Source of the DNA: Pichia kudriavzevii
Lineage: Eukaryota; Ascomycota; Pichiomycetes; Pichiales; Pichiaceae
Length of the DNA stretch: 64,000 nt
Direction: 5' to 3'
Assembly (NCBI RefSeq): GCF_003054445.1
Contig: NC_042508.1
Location: 1,984,001-2,048,000, forward strand
Below the pieces are notes generated by a model that saw only the letters and a list, made by a program, of their open reading frames with translations, made no database searches and was not told the DNA's origin. A program made the position numbers and the translations under genes. This document shows, piece after piece, positions 63,524 through 64,000 of this stretch (position 1 is its first letter; each line of letters begins with the position of its first letter).

Positions 63524-64000
63524 TTACCACTCCCCTTCAAACATTAATTCGGTATCATGGTCAACCCAGCGGAATAGGCTATCAAAGCACTCCTTTGAAT
63601 TCAGAATGATTTGTTTATTCAAAACTTCATTCTTCTCATCAATTCCATCTATTTTGCTATTGTAATAAACAAAAAGACGAGGCAATACTTCAGTCAAAAA
63701 AGCGTTTTCATTTTCCAATGCTGTCATATTCTTCTCATCGCTACTATTCTCTTCTGTAGAATTGTGTACTTCTTCATGTAGTCTGTTGGTAATTTTGATT
63801 GCTTCCTCCTTCAAGTTACTCAAGAAAAATTTATCCGTGGCAAGGTTTTCTTGAGTTTCAAGCCAGTTGATAGTCAGGACGAGCTCTTCAAAATGTTTGT
63901 TTCTCCAACACCATTTTATAAACATTGACAAGAATTTAAGAATTTGTTGGTTATTTGTTATTCGAACCTGATACAATTCAAACAATTCAAGAACATCAAA
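63524..64000 (-). CDS. Unrecognised protein, C-terminal part, cut by the window edge
   Basis: The minus-strand frame is open from its stop at 63524 to the right edge; about 158 residues are visible. The segment is helical, with aromatic-rich pieces (FLSMFIKWCWRNKHFEELVL, FLTEVLPRLFVYY) and a polar acidic loop (STEENSSDEKN). It ends DSLFRWVDHDTELMFEGEW. No family was recognised; the style suits a helical-repeat protein. It is convergent with PSH1. Confidence 0.75.
   Translation of the reverse strand, partial: FDVLELFELYQVRITNNQQILKFLSMFIKWCWRNKHFEELVLTINWLETQENLATDKFFLSNLKEEAIKITNRLHEEVHNSTEENSSDEKNMTALENENAFLTEVLPRLFVYYNSKIDGIDEKNEVLNKQIILNSKECFDSLFRWVDHDTELMFEGEW

Noticed and set aside
1-64000. 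Mobile elements, virus-like elements, tRNA or CRISPR
   Set aside because: No terminal repeats, integrase, reverse transcriptase or transposase frames, tRNA boxes or spaced repeat arrays were seen by eye; a profile search would be needed to exclude small or decayed pieces.

Overview
The window is nuclear DNA of a budding yeast (Saccharomycotina). The evidence is mostly intronless, single-copy genes with S. cerevisiae orthologues, introns with the yeast consensus (donor GTATGT, branch site TACTAAC), poly(dA/dT) tracts in promoters, and AT-rich intergenic DNA. CTG falls at a conserved leucine in acetyl-CoA carboxylase (29771-29773), so the standard code is used and the CTG-Ser clade is unlikely. 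A member of the Pichiaceae or a nearby family is a reasonable guess, not a demonstrated identity. I found no tRNA, rRNA, transposon, virus-like element or CRISPR.

Layout, left to right. 1-4.4 kb: 3' end of a CTK3-like gene, convergent with TPS3/TSL1, which has a 23-nt first exon. 4.8-5.6 kb: a GPI-anchored superoxide-dismutase-like protein that has lost most metal ligands. 5.6-7.9 kb: a long divergent promoter with tandem repeats and GATA sites. 7.9-18.9 kb: GZF3/DAL80-type GATA factor, TAP42, YIP3 (one intron), ATG15, PRI2, an unrecognised coiled-coil protein and OST3/OST6, all on the plus strand. 19-22.6 kb: YML018C-type transporter, TIM23 and PPM1. 25.2-31.9 kb: ACC1 with a basic N-terminal extension. 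32.6-39.5 kb: a proteinase-B-like subtilase, an unrecognised CxxC protein behind a cluster of PACE-like motifs, MET3 and a TDA11-like protein. 39.5-42.6 kb: pyridoxal kinase (BUD16) and an F-box protein. 42.8-55.1 kb: cytoplasmic dynein heavy chain with a 69-nt intron. 55.3-63.4 kb: a twin-CX9C protein, PMA1, a 3-kb promoter, and PSH1 preceded by an in-frame upstream ORF. The window ends in a partial minus-strand gene I cannot name.

Functional links. GZF3 and TAP42 (and PPM1, which methylates PP2A, the partner of Tap42) belong to TOR/nitrogen signalling and lie within 15 kb. OST3/6, YML018C, TIM23, PPM1 and ACC1 form a neighbourhood whose pieces are adjacent or nearly so in S. cerevisiae, consistent with an ancestral pre-duplication gene order. 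MET3 has a textbook Cbf1/Met31-type promoter, TPS3 has stress elements, and PRI2 has an MluI cell-cycle box.

Several predicted reading frames open at TTG or GTG. In each case I moved the start to the first good ATG or to a spliced upstream exon and say so in the entry. The observations most worth following are the spliced TPS3 mini-exon, the metal-site-less SOD-like protein, the two-start ACC1, the PACE-like cluster before an orphan gene, and the TAG|ATG junction at PSH1.
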